Program-made: the position numbers and the translations under genes
NCBI RefSeq assembly: GCF_002929355.1
Contig: NZ_PJIR01000007.1
Location: forward strand, 124,001-188,000
DNA from: Arthrobacter sp. B0490
Lineage (GTDB): Bacteria; Actinomycetota; Actinomycetes; Actinomycetales; Micrococcaceae
Length of the DNA stretch: 64,000 nt
Reading direction: 5' to 3'
The notes under the pieces: model-generated
The model's input: the letters and a program-made list of their open reading frames with translations, nothing else
Told to the model about the DNA's origin: nothing
The model's database searches: none
In this document: positions 57,303 through 64,000 of the stretch, piece after piece
Position numbering within the stretch: position 1 is the stretch's first letter
How the letters are laid out: the number at the start of each line of letters is the position of its first letter

Positions 57303-58970
57303 ATGAGCGATCTTGAGATTGCCCGCGCCGCCGCGGTCAGGCCCATCGAGGACATAGCCGATGCGGCGGGGATCCCGCGGGAGGCGCTCGAGTTCCACGG
57401 CCGCTTCAAGGCGAAGATCGATCCCCGCCTCCTGCCCGACGCCGGCGGGACCCGGGGCAGGGTGGTCCTCGTCAGCGCCATGAGCCCCACGCCCGCCGGT
57501 GAGGGCAAGTCCACGTGCACCGTGGGCCTCGCCGATTCCCTCGCCCGGGCGGGACAGCGTGTCATGATCGCCCTCCGCGAGCCGTCCCTCGGGCCCGTCC
57601 TCGGCATGAAGGGCGGCGCGACGGGCGGCGGGTACTCGCAGGTGCTGCCCATGGACGAGATCAACCTGCACTTCACGGGCGATTTCCACGCCATCACCTC
57701 GGCGAACAACGCCCTCGCCGCCCTCATCGACAACCACATCCACCAGGGCAACGAGCTCGGTATCGACCCGCGGCGGATCACGTTCAAGCGCGTCCTGGAC
57801 GTCAACGACCGTGCGCTGCGCGAGGTGGTGATCGGCCTCGGCGGTCCCGCCCAGGGCACGCCCCGCCAGGACGGTTTCGACATCACCGTGGCCTCCGAGA
57901 TCATGGCCGTGTTCTGCCTCGCGACGGACCTCCCGGACCTGAAACGGCGGCTCGCGGACATCACCTTCGGGTACACCTTCGACCGCAGGCCGTTGACGGT
58001 CCGGGACCTCCAGGTCGAGGGAGCCCTGACGCTGCTGCTCAGGGATGCCCTCAAGCCGAACCTCGTGCAGACCATCGCCGGGACGCCCGCCCTCGTGCAC
58101 GGCGGACCCTTCGCGAACATCGCCCATGGCTGCAACTCCGTCATCGCGACGCAGACCGCCCGGCGCCTCGCGGACATCGTGGTGACGGAAGCGGGCTTCG
58201 GTGCGGACCTCGGCGCGGAGAAGTTCATGGACATCAAGGCGCGGGCCGCCGATGTGGCGCCGGACGCCGTCGTCATCGTCGCCACGATCCGGGCGCTGAA
58301 GATGCACGGCGGTGTTGCGAAGGCGGATCTGGCGCACGAGAACCTCGACGCCCTCCGCGAGGGGACGGCCAACCTCCTCCGCCACGTGCGGAACACCGAG
58401 AAGTTCGGCGCCTCGCCCGTCGTCGCCATCAACAGGTTCGCCACGGACTCGCCCGAAGAACTCGACTGGCTGCTGGCGTGGTGCTCGGGTGAGGGCATCG
58501 CCGCCGCTGTCGCCGACGTCTGGGCCCAGGGGGGCGGCGGACCCGGTGGCGACGACCTCGCCGCCAAGGTCCTCGCGGCCCTGGAGCGGCCCGTCACGTT
58601 CAGGCACCTCTACGCCCTCGACCTCCCCGTCGAGGACAAGATCCGCATCATCGTCCAGGAGATCTACGGTGCCGACGGCGTCGACTTCTCCGTGCCGGCC
58701 CTGCGCCGGCTCCGTGAGATCGAGGCGAACGGCTGGTCGGGGCTCCCCGTGTGCATGGCGAAGACCCAGTACTCCTTCTCCGACGACCCCGGCCTGCTCG
58801 GTGCTCCCAAGGGCTTCACCGTGCACGTCAGGGACCTCATCCCGAAGACCGGGGCGGGCTTCATCGTCGCCCTCACGGGGTCGGTGATGACGATGCCCGG
58901 ACTGCCGAAGGAGCCCGCAGCCCTGCGCATGGACGTGGACGGCGACGGGAACGCTGTCGGCCTGACCTAG
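57303..58970 (+). CDS. fhs: Formate-tetrahydrofolate ligase
   Basis: ATP-dependent synthesis of 10-formyl-THF from formate; 555 aa, the standard length. P-loop-like [14 protein letters not shown] (about 63-76), [28 protein letters not shown] and [12 protein letters not shown] are diagnostic. ATG 57303 lies 6 nt after an extended -10 (TGGTAAATT), so it is leaderless. Its TAG overlaps the stop of the convergent gene on the shared CTAG. Confidence 0.96.
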   Translation: MSDLEIARAAAVRPIEDIADAAGIPREALEFHGRFKAKIDPRLLPDAGGTRGRVVLVSAMSPTPAGEGKSTCTVGLADSLARAGQRVMIALREPSLGPVLGMKGGATGGGYSQVLPMDEINLHFTGDFHAITSANNALAALIDNHIHQGNELGIDPRRITFKRVLDVNDRALREVVIGLGGPAQGTPRQDGFDITVASEIMAVFCLATDLPDLKRRLADITFGYTFDRRPLTVRDLQVEGALTLLLRDALKPNLVQTIAGTPALVHGGPFANIAHGCNSVIATQTARRLADIVVTEAGFGADLGAEKFMDIKARAADVAPDAVVIVATIRALKMHGGVAKADLAHENLDALREGTANLLRHVRNTEKFGASPVVAINRFATDSPEELDWLLAWCSGEGIAAAVADVWAQGGGGPGGDDLAAKVLAALERPVTFRHLYALDLPVEDKIRIIVQEIYGADGVDFSVPALRRLREIEANGWSGLPVCMAKTQYSFSDDPGLLGAPKGFTVHVRDLIPKTGAGFIVALTGSVMTMPGLPKEPAALRMDVDGDGNAVGLT

Positions 58971-59455
58971 GCTCCCACGTCGGTCCGCCTCCCGGATCGC
59001 GGGCGGGAGTCGCGGGGCCGGACCGTGAGGTACACGGCGGCGACGGTGGCGGCGACGAGTGCACCGGCGGCCCAGGCGGTGCCCGGGTCGCCGGCGAGCA
59101 GCCTCGGGATGGCGCGGGAGGGAACCGTCGCCGCGAAGAGGAAGGCGATGAGCAGCCCGAGGTAGCTGCCCGCCATGTTCATCGCGTGTGCCCGGATGTC
59201 CCGCCTCACGGCACTGACGATCCCGAGGCTGACCGTGACGATGGTGAGCACCGACAGGCCGTGGAGCCAGCTGTAGTGGCCGTCGCTCACGATCCAGAAG
59301 CTGCTGGCGCAGACGTAGTACATCGACGCCGTCCAGGTGTAGCCGAGGAGGTGGTGTGTCCGGTCACGGCGGCGCCGCAGGATGTTGATCGGACCGACGA
59401 CGAGTGCGTACAGCGCTGCGACCACGTGTGTCACGAGGAGCGGGTTCCAGTCCAT
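58967..59455 (-). CDS. DUF2306 membrane protein
   Basis: 162 aa, five hydrophobic helices. Features of the DUF2306 family: [20 protein letters not shown] at the start, [16 protein letters not shown], and [12 protein letters not shown] 59455 lies 6 nt after TATCCT, and that -10 is covered by an ACTATCC/GGATAGT half-site, implying repression or activation by the divergent MerR protein. Function unknown. Confidence 0.85.
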   Translation of the reverse strand: MDWNPLLVTHVVAALYALVVGPINILRRRRDRTHHLLGYTWTASMYYVCASSFWIVSDGHYSWLHGLSVLTIVTVSLGIVSAVRRDIRAHAMNMAGSYLGLLIAFLFAATVPSRAIPRLLAGDPGTAWAAGALVAATVAAVYLTVRPRDSRPRSGRRTDVGA

Positions 59456-59462
59456 GCCCCGA

Positions 59463-59520
59463 GGATAGTTGTACTATCCGATGTTGGATATCCGGATAGT
59501 ACCGTCCGGGTCCACTATCC
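59463..59520. promoter_or_regulatory. Four-half-site operator between DUF2306 and merR genes
   Basis: GGATAGT (59463-59469) and ACTATCC (59473-59479) form a 17-bp palindrome with 3-bp spacer; a second pair (59494-59500, 59514-59520) has a 13-bp spacer. GGATATCC (59486-59493) lies between them. The first half-site overlaps the -10 of the DUF2306 gene. Confidence 0.75.
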
Positions 59521-59551
59521 GGGTCGAGACCCTCGAGAAGGAGGACCGTCC

Positions 59552-60202
59552 ATGCGGCTCGCCGAGCTCAGCGAGGTTTCGGGGACGAGCCCCGCGAGCA
59601 TCAAGTTCTACCTGCGCGCCGGGCTCCTGCAGCCCGGCACTCCGATCAATCCGACGAGGGCCGACTACACGGAGGAGCACGTGCGGCGGCTGCGCCTGAT
59701 CCGGGGGCTGCGGTCCACGGTCGGGATGGGCCTCGAGGACATCCGCCGCATCCTCGACGCCTCGACGGGTGTGGAGGACTCCGCGCCACGGAGGCTCGCC
59801 CTGCTCGCGACGGTGCAGTCGGTGGTCCTCCGGCTCGACGGCGCCGCCGCCGCCTCTGCGGCGGGCGACGCGCTCGTGCGGGCGATGGCCTGGCCGGACG
59901 AGGACAGCGAGGCACGCTCGGCGGTCGACCATCACCTCGCGGTCATGGACGCGGCCGGCGTCGGGGTGCGCCCGGACGTCCTGGAGGCCTACGGGCGGGC
60001 CGCGGATACGATCGCCGGCGCCCAGCTCGCCGCGACGGAGCTGCAGGACACCGTGGAGGACTTCATCCTGACGGCGGCCGTCGGCATGCACCTGCACAAC
60101 CAGCTCGTCCTGAAAGTCGTCGCCCTCGCCCAGGCCAGCCACTCCATCAGGCGCTACGGCGCCGCAGGTCCACCGGACGCGACAGGGCCGGGACGGCCGT
60201 AG
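59552..60202 (+). CDS. MerR-family transcriptional regulator
   Basis: 216 aa. N-terminal MerR HTH (MRLAELSEVSGTSPASIKFY, then LLQPG, YTEEHVRRLRLIRGL, MGLEDIRRIL). The C-terminal 140 residues are helical with no Cys-rich metal site, so a non-metal or protein ligand is likely. ATG 59552 follows AGGAGG. It is divergent from DUF2306 across the four-half-site operator and probably controls both genes. Confidence 0.9.
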   Translation: MRLAELSEVSGTSPASIKFYLRAGLLQPGTPINPTRADYTEEHVRRLRLIRGLRSTVGMGLEDIRRILDASTGVEDSAPRRLALLATVQSVVLRLDGAAAASAAGDALVRAMAWPDEDSEARSAVDHHLAVMDAAGVGVRPDVLEAYGRAADTIAGAQLAATELQDTVEDFILTAAVGMHLHNQLVLKVVALAQASHSIRRYGAAGPPDATGPGRP

Positions 60203-60245
60203 CGCGTCCCGGCCCCGATGCGGAGGTCCCGGCGGTCGACCGCCT

Positions 60246-61331
60246 CTAGCGCTCGATCTCGCCGCGGATGAAGGCCTCGACCTTCTCGTGGGCGATGTCG
60301 TCCGCGTACTGCTCCGGCGGGGACTTCATGAAGTAGCTGGAGGCGGAGAGGATGGGGCCGCCGATACCGCGGTCCAGGGCGATCTTCGCTGCCCGGATGG
60401 CATCGATGATGACACCGGCCGAGTTCGGGGAGTCCCAGACCTCCAGCTTGTACTCGAGCGAGACGGGGGCGTCGCCGAAGTTGCGGCCCTCGAGGCGCAC
60501 GAACGCCCACTTGCGGTCGTCGAGCCAGGCGACGTAGTCCGACGGGCCGATGTGGACGTCGTCGGCACGCAGTTCGGCCTTGACGTTGGACGTCACGGCC
60601 TGTGTCTTGGAGATCTTCTTCGACTCGAGACGGTCGCGCTCCAGCATGTTCTTGAAGTCCATGTTGCCGCCGACATTCAGCTGGTACGTGCGATCGAGCG
60701 TGACGCCGCGGTCCTCGAAGAGCTTCGCCATCACGCGGTGCGTGATCGTGGCACCGATCTGGCTCTTGATGTCGTCGCCGACGATCGGCACGCCGGCCTC
60801 GGTGAACTTGTCCGCCCACTCCTTGGTCCCGGCGATGAAGACGGGCAGGGCGTTGACGAAGGCCACGCCGGCATCGATGGCGCACTGTGCGTAGTACTTG
60901 GCGGCGTGCTCGGACCCGACGGGCAGGTAGCAGACCAGCACGTCGGCCTTCGAGTCCCTGAGCTGCGCGACGATGTCGACGGGCTCCTCATCGGATTCGA
61001 CGATGGTCTCGCGGTAGTACTTGCCCAGACCGTCCAGCGTGTGGCCGCGCTGCACGATGACACCGGTGGGCGGCACGTCGGCAATCTTGATGGTGTTGTT
61101 CTCGCTGGCGCCGATGGCCTCGGCGAGGTCGTGGCCCACCTTCTTGCCGTCGACGTCGAACGCCGCGACGAACTCGACGTCCCCCACGTGGTACTTGCCG
61201 AACTCGACATGCATCAGGCCGGGAATGGCGCCCGATGCGTCCGCGTCCCGGTAGTAGTGCACACCCTGCACCAGCGACGCGGCGCAGTTGCCGACTCCAA
61301 TGATTGCCACGCGAATGGGGTTCTGTCCCAC
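60246..61331 (-). CDS. ino1: Inositol-3-phosphate synthase
   Basis: NAD-dependent conversion of glucose 6-phosphate to inositol 3-phosphate; 361 aa, actinobacterial type. NAD motif [14 protein letters not shown], and conserved [15 protein letters not shown] and [15 protein letters not shown] (catalytic Lys). GTG 61331 follows GAGGAG at 4-nt spacing. Supplies inositol for mycothiol (mshA at 55227) and inositol lipids. Neighbour order resembles the ino1 region of mycobacteria. Confidence 0.95.
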   Translation of the reverse strand: MGQNPIRVAIIGVGNCAASLVQGVHYYRDADASGAIPGLMHVEFGKYHVGDVEFVAAFDVDGKKVGHDLAEAIGASENNTIKIADVPPTGVIVQRGHTLDGLGKYYRETIVESDEEPVDIVAQLRDSKADVLVCYLPVGSEHAAKYYAQCAIDAGVAFVNALPVFIAGTKEWADKFTEAGVPIVGDDIKSQIGATITHRVMAKLFEDRGVTLDRTYQLNVGGNMDFKNMLERDRLESKKISKTQAVTSNVKAELRADDVHIGPSDYVAWLDDRKWAFVRLEGRNFGDAPVSLEYKLEVWDSPNSAGVIIDAIRAAKIALDRGIGGPILSASSYFMKSPPEQYADDIAHEKVEAFIRGEIER

Positions 61332-61518
61332 AGTTCTCCTCGAAAGCCAGTCGAATATGCCCCGCCCGTCATCGCTCCAGCGCGGTGGGCAGGAAATGCC
61401 AGTCTACGTTCCGTTTCCAACCACGCGGTCGGCACTCCCATTCCCGCAGCCTCCGCCGGCCCGCGCCCTGCGGCCCGGAATCACCCGTCGACGGACCCGA
61501 GACGGCTAGGCTCGGAGG

Positions 61519-63138
61519 ATGACGTCGGGTGCGGGACCACGCGGACCGTACCGCATCAGCATCCCGAGCCGGTCGGATCCGCTGCTCCGGCCGCTCGTCG
61601 ACGGGGCGGGTGGACCCCTGGGCCGGCATGCGGACCCGGGGCGCGTCGCGCCGGACTGGTTCACCGTCGAGCGGGTGCTCATCCTCCTCACGGTCGCCTC
61701 CGCAGTCCTCGCCGTGATCACCAAGAATCCCTGCCGCGTGACGGGGTGGGCCTCACCGGACTACTTCTACCGTGCGTGCTATTCGGACTGGACCGAGCTC
61801 TACCAGAGCCGGGGCCTGGGCGAGGGGATCCGTCCGTTCATCACGCCCGGCGCCCTGTTCGAGTACCCGGTCCTCCTCGGCCTGATCGCCTCCGCCACCG
61901 CGTTCCTCGTGGACGTCGCGGCCGGCGATGCCGCCGCGGGGACGAAGTCGCTGCTGTACTTCGACGTGAACGCCGTGCTCGTCGCCGCCGTGTGGATCCT
62001 GACCGTCCTCGCGACCCTCCGCCTCGCCGGCCGGCGTCCGTGGGACGCGGCGATCGTGGCCACCGCCCCGGTGATCATCCTGTCCGGCACCATCAACTGG
62101 GACCTGTGGGCGGTCCTGCTCGCGACGGCGGGGATGCTCGCCTTCGCCCGCGACCGGCCGGTGCTCGCCGGCATCCTGTGGGGACTCGGCACGGCACTGA
62201 AGCTCTACCCGGTCCTCCTCCTCGGGGCCGTGCTGGTCCTGGCCGTCCGGACAGGACGGTACCGGCCCTGCATCGCCGCTTCCGCGGGCCTGGCGGCGGC
62301 ATGGCTCGCGGTGAACATCCCCTTCATGCTCCGTGACCCGGACAGCTGGGGCTATTTCCTCACGTTCTCCGAGACCCGCGACGCCGGGTTCTCCTCCGGC
62401 TGGTACGTGTACAACGCCCTGGCGCGCCAGGCCGCCGGCACCGTGATCCCGGCGCCCGCCATCAACGCGGGGGCCGCGGTCCTCTTCGCCCTCGCCTGCC
62501 TGGGCATCGCCGTCCTCGCGCTGCGCGCACGGCGGCGCCCCCGCCTGGTGCAGCTCGCACTCCTGATCGTCGCCGCCTTCATCCTGTGCAACAAGGTCTA
62601 CTCGCCGCAGTACGCCCTCTGGCTCGTGCCCCTGATCGCGCTCGCCGTCCCGCGGTGGCACGTGGTCCTGACCTGGCAGCTCGTCGAGGTGCTGCACTGG
62701 TGGGCCGTCTGGCTCTACCTGGGCGGCCGGACGAGCGGCGGCGCCGCCGAGCACAACCTCGGGCTCGGCATGTACGCGTGGGCGGTTGTCGGTCATATTC
62801 TTGCTACTGCATACGTTATGGGAGTGGTGGTGCGGGAGATCCTCGATCCGCGGCTCGATGCCGTGCGACGCATCGGCATCGACGATCCGCAGGGAGGCGC
62901 CTTCGACCACGCGGCGGACCGGGTCACCCTCCGCCTCCGGACCCGACCCCGTCCGGAAGTGACAGGGTCGGCGCCCGGACGGAGCCGCAGGGGACCGGGA
63001 CCCGCTGCTCCGCTAGGGTTGCAGGACGGCGCGGGCACTCCACCCGGTCCGCCGGACGGAGCCGATGCGCTGCGGGGAGCAGCCCCGGGCCCCCCGAACC
63101 GTCACGACCGAGACCGACCAGCGGAAGATCATCAGTGA
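61519..63138 (+). CDS. GT87-type (DUF2029) glycosyltransferase-like membrane protein
   Basis: 539 aa with about 10-12 helices. GT87/polyprenol-phosphate mannosyltransferase features: YSDWTELYQSRGL, FEYPVLLGLIASA, GLGTALKLYPVLLLGAVLVL, and NKVYSPQYALWLVPLIAL. The last 110 residues are a Pro/Gly/Arg-rich cytoplasmic tail. ATG 61519 lies 6 nt after TAGGCT (leaderless). Its TGA overlaps the next gene (GTGA). Possible role in lipoglycan synthesis. Confidence 0.87.
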   Translation: MTSGAGPRGPYRISIPSRSDPLLRPLVDGAGGPLGRHADPGRVAPDWFTVERVLILLTVASAVLAVITKNPCRVTGWASPDYFYRACYSDWTELYQSRGLGEGIRPFITPGALFEYPVLLGLIASATAFLVDVAAGDAAAGTKSLLYFDVNAVLVAAVWILTVLATLRLAGRRPWDAAIVATAPVIILSGTINWDLWAVLLATAGMLAFARDRPVLAGILWGLGTALKLYPVLLLGAVLVLAVRTGRYRPCIAASAGLAAAWLAVNIPFMLRDPDSWGYFLTFSETRDAGFSSGWYVYNALARQAAGTVIPAPAINAGAAVLFALACLGIAVLALRARRRPRLVQLALLIVAAFILCNKVYSPQYALWLVPLIALAVPRWHVVLTWQLVEVLHWWAVWLYLGGRTSGGAAEHNLGLGMYAWAVVGHILATAYVMGVVVREILDPRLDAVRRIGIDDPQGGAFDHAADRVTLRLRTRPRPEVTGSAPGRSRRGPGPAAPLGLQDGAGTPPGPPDGADALRGAAPGPPNRHDRDRPAEDHQ

Positions 63139-64000
63139 GCGCAGCACCCCTGACCTACACCCCCCTCGATCCCGACGCCTTCGAGGAGCTGGCCGCAGCG
63201 CACCCCGACGTCGTGATCCCCATCGAGCAGACGCCGCACTGGGTCGACTTCGAGCGGGCCCTCGGACGCACGCCGCTGGGGATCTGGGCCTACTTCGACG
63301 CCGCCGGGACCCTCGTCGCGACCGCGAGCTTCGTGCAGGTGGTGCGCCGGCTCAGGGAGTCCGTGGTCGTCGTCAACGGCCCGGTGTGGTTCTCCGAGCG
63401 CACACCCGCAGCCGAACGCCTGCTGATGGAGGCCGTGCGCGGGCAGTTCCGGGAGCACCCCGCGGTCGACCCGCTGTACGCGCGGATGCAGGTCGCGACC
63501 CTCCAGGCGCCGGCCACCGGTCCGATCGAGCACGGGTGGTACGAGCGGGAGATCGTGGTCGACCTGACGCCGAGCGAGGCTGATCTGCTCAGGGGCTTCC
63601 GCCCGAATGCGCGCAACAGCATCCGCCGCGCGCGGCGCAACGGCGTCGAGGTGAGACATATTCCTCGAGTCGAATGGAAGAGTGTGTTCGCTGAGCAGCT
63701 GTTCCCGATCATGCAGGAGACCGCGGCACGCGACGGCTTCCAGGCTTTCGACGCCTCCTACTACGAGACCCTGCTGACCGTGCTGGGTGATCACCTGCGG
63801 CTCCTCGTGGCCTACCGCGACGGCGTGGCGCTCAGCTGGCTCATCACCACCGAGTACCGGGGCTACTCCGTGTACTACTTCGCAGGCAGCACGCTCGAGG
63901 CCCGTTCCACCTTCGCGCCGTACCTGCTCCTGTGGGAGGCGTTCCGCGTGCTGAAGGCAGCGGGCAACACGGCGTGCGGGCTGACCGGCATCGCGAGCGA
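63135..64000 (+). CDS. FemX/FemAB-type peptidoglycan bridge aminoacyltransferase (partial)
   Basis: Runs off the window end; 288 residues seen. GTG 63135 overlaps the GT87 stop. Typical FemAB features: PIEQTPHWVDFERALGR, GPVWFSE, and EADLLRGFRPNARNSIRRAR followed by the second GNAT fold (LSWLITTEYRGYSVYYFAGS). These enzymes add amino acids from tRNA to the stem-peptide Lys, building the interpeptide bridge. The C-terminal coiled-coil region cannot be assessed. Confidence 0.88.
   Translation, partial: MSAAPLTYTPLDPDAFEELAAAHPDVVIPIEQTPHWVDFERALGRTPLGIWAYFDAAGTLVATASFVQVVRRLRESVVVVNGPVWFSERTPAAERLLMEAVRGQFREHPAVDPLYARMQVATLQAPATGPIEHGWYEREIVVDLTPSEADLLRGFRPNARNSIRRARRNGVEVRHIPRVEWKSVFAEQLFPIMQETAARDGFQAFDASYYETLLTVLGDHLRLLVAYRDGVALSWLITTEYRGYSVYYFAGSTLEARSTFAPYLLLWEAFRVLKAAGNTACGLTGIAS

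Overview
The window is about 64 kb of high-G+C chromosomal DNA from an actinobacterium, most likely Micrococcaceae (Arthrobacter or a close relative). The evidence is the gene content and order: an oriC-centred core (gyrA, gyrB, dciA, recF, gnd, dnaN, dnaA, rpmH, rnpA, yidD, yidC, jag, rsmG, parA, parB, trxA, trxB, murJ, pcnA), an actinobacterial fhaA-fhaB-pstP-rodA-pbpA-pknA-pknB cluster, mycothiol synthesis (mshA), crgA, a class E sortase and an imuA'-imuB-dnaE2 mutagenesis cassette. I see no insertion sequence, prophage, integrase or CRISPR array.

Left arm (1-10.4 kb): a small gene and an orphan PstS-like lipoprotein, each behind tandem 11-bp PHO-box-like repeats; an SRPBCC protein; Dps; a LysR-type sensor domain without an HTH, divergent from a DUF5997 gene; then the SOS cassette behind a near-consensus LexA box. 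Next (10.8-27 kb) come the cell-division and Ser/Thr-kinase cluster, a trpG/small membrane protein/sortase operon, crgA, a rhomboid protease, a cyclophilin and tRNA genes. A dense DnaA-box cluster and a perfect 44-bp palindrome lie between crgA and the rhomboid gene.

Centre (27-49.7 kb): the replication origin lies between dnaN and dnaA (36308-36783), with an A+T-rich stretch and several DnaA boxes. The dnaA-rpmH divergence has more boxes. parA and parB are followed by about 2.07 kb without a credible gene. That gap carries six clear parS sites, one inside the parB terminator hairpin; two more are inside parA and parB, so this looks like the bacterial centromere. trxB/trxA, a split MviN-type pseudokinase/discoidin protein and murJ follow. 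FhaA is encoded in the same window, so both halves of the FhaA/MviN brake on peptidoglycan synthesis are present.

Right arm (51.5-64 kb): NUDIX hydrolase, tRNA nucleotidyltransferase (pcnA), a histidine phosphatase, a 0.96 kb stretch with only tiny ORFs and its own terminator, mshA, an unassigned conserved gene, fhs (one-carbon metabolism), a divergent DUF2306/MerR pair with a four-half-site operator, ino1 (supplies inositol phosphate to MshA), a GT87-type membrane protein and a FemX-like gene cut by the window end.

About ten genes start 6-7 nt after a TANNNT-like -10 hexamer, which is the signature of leaderless transcripts. No database search was possible. Family names rest on recognised motifs and gene order.
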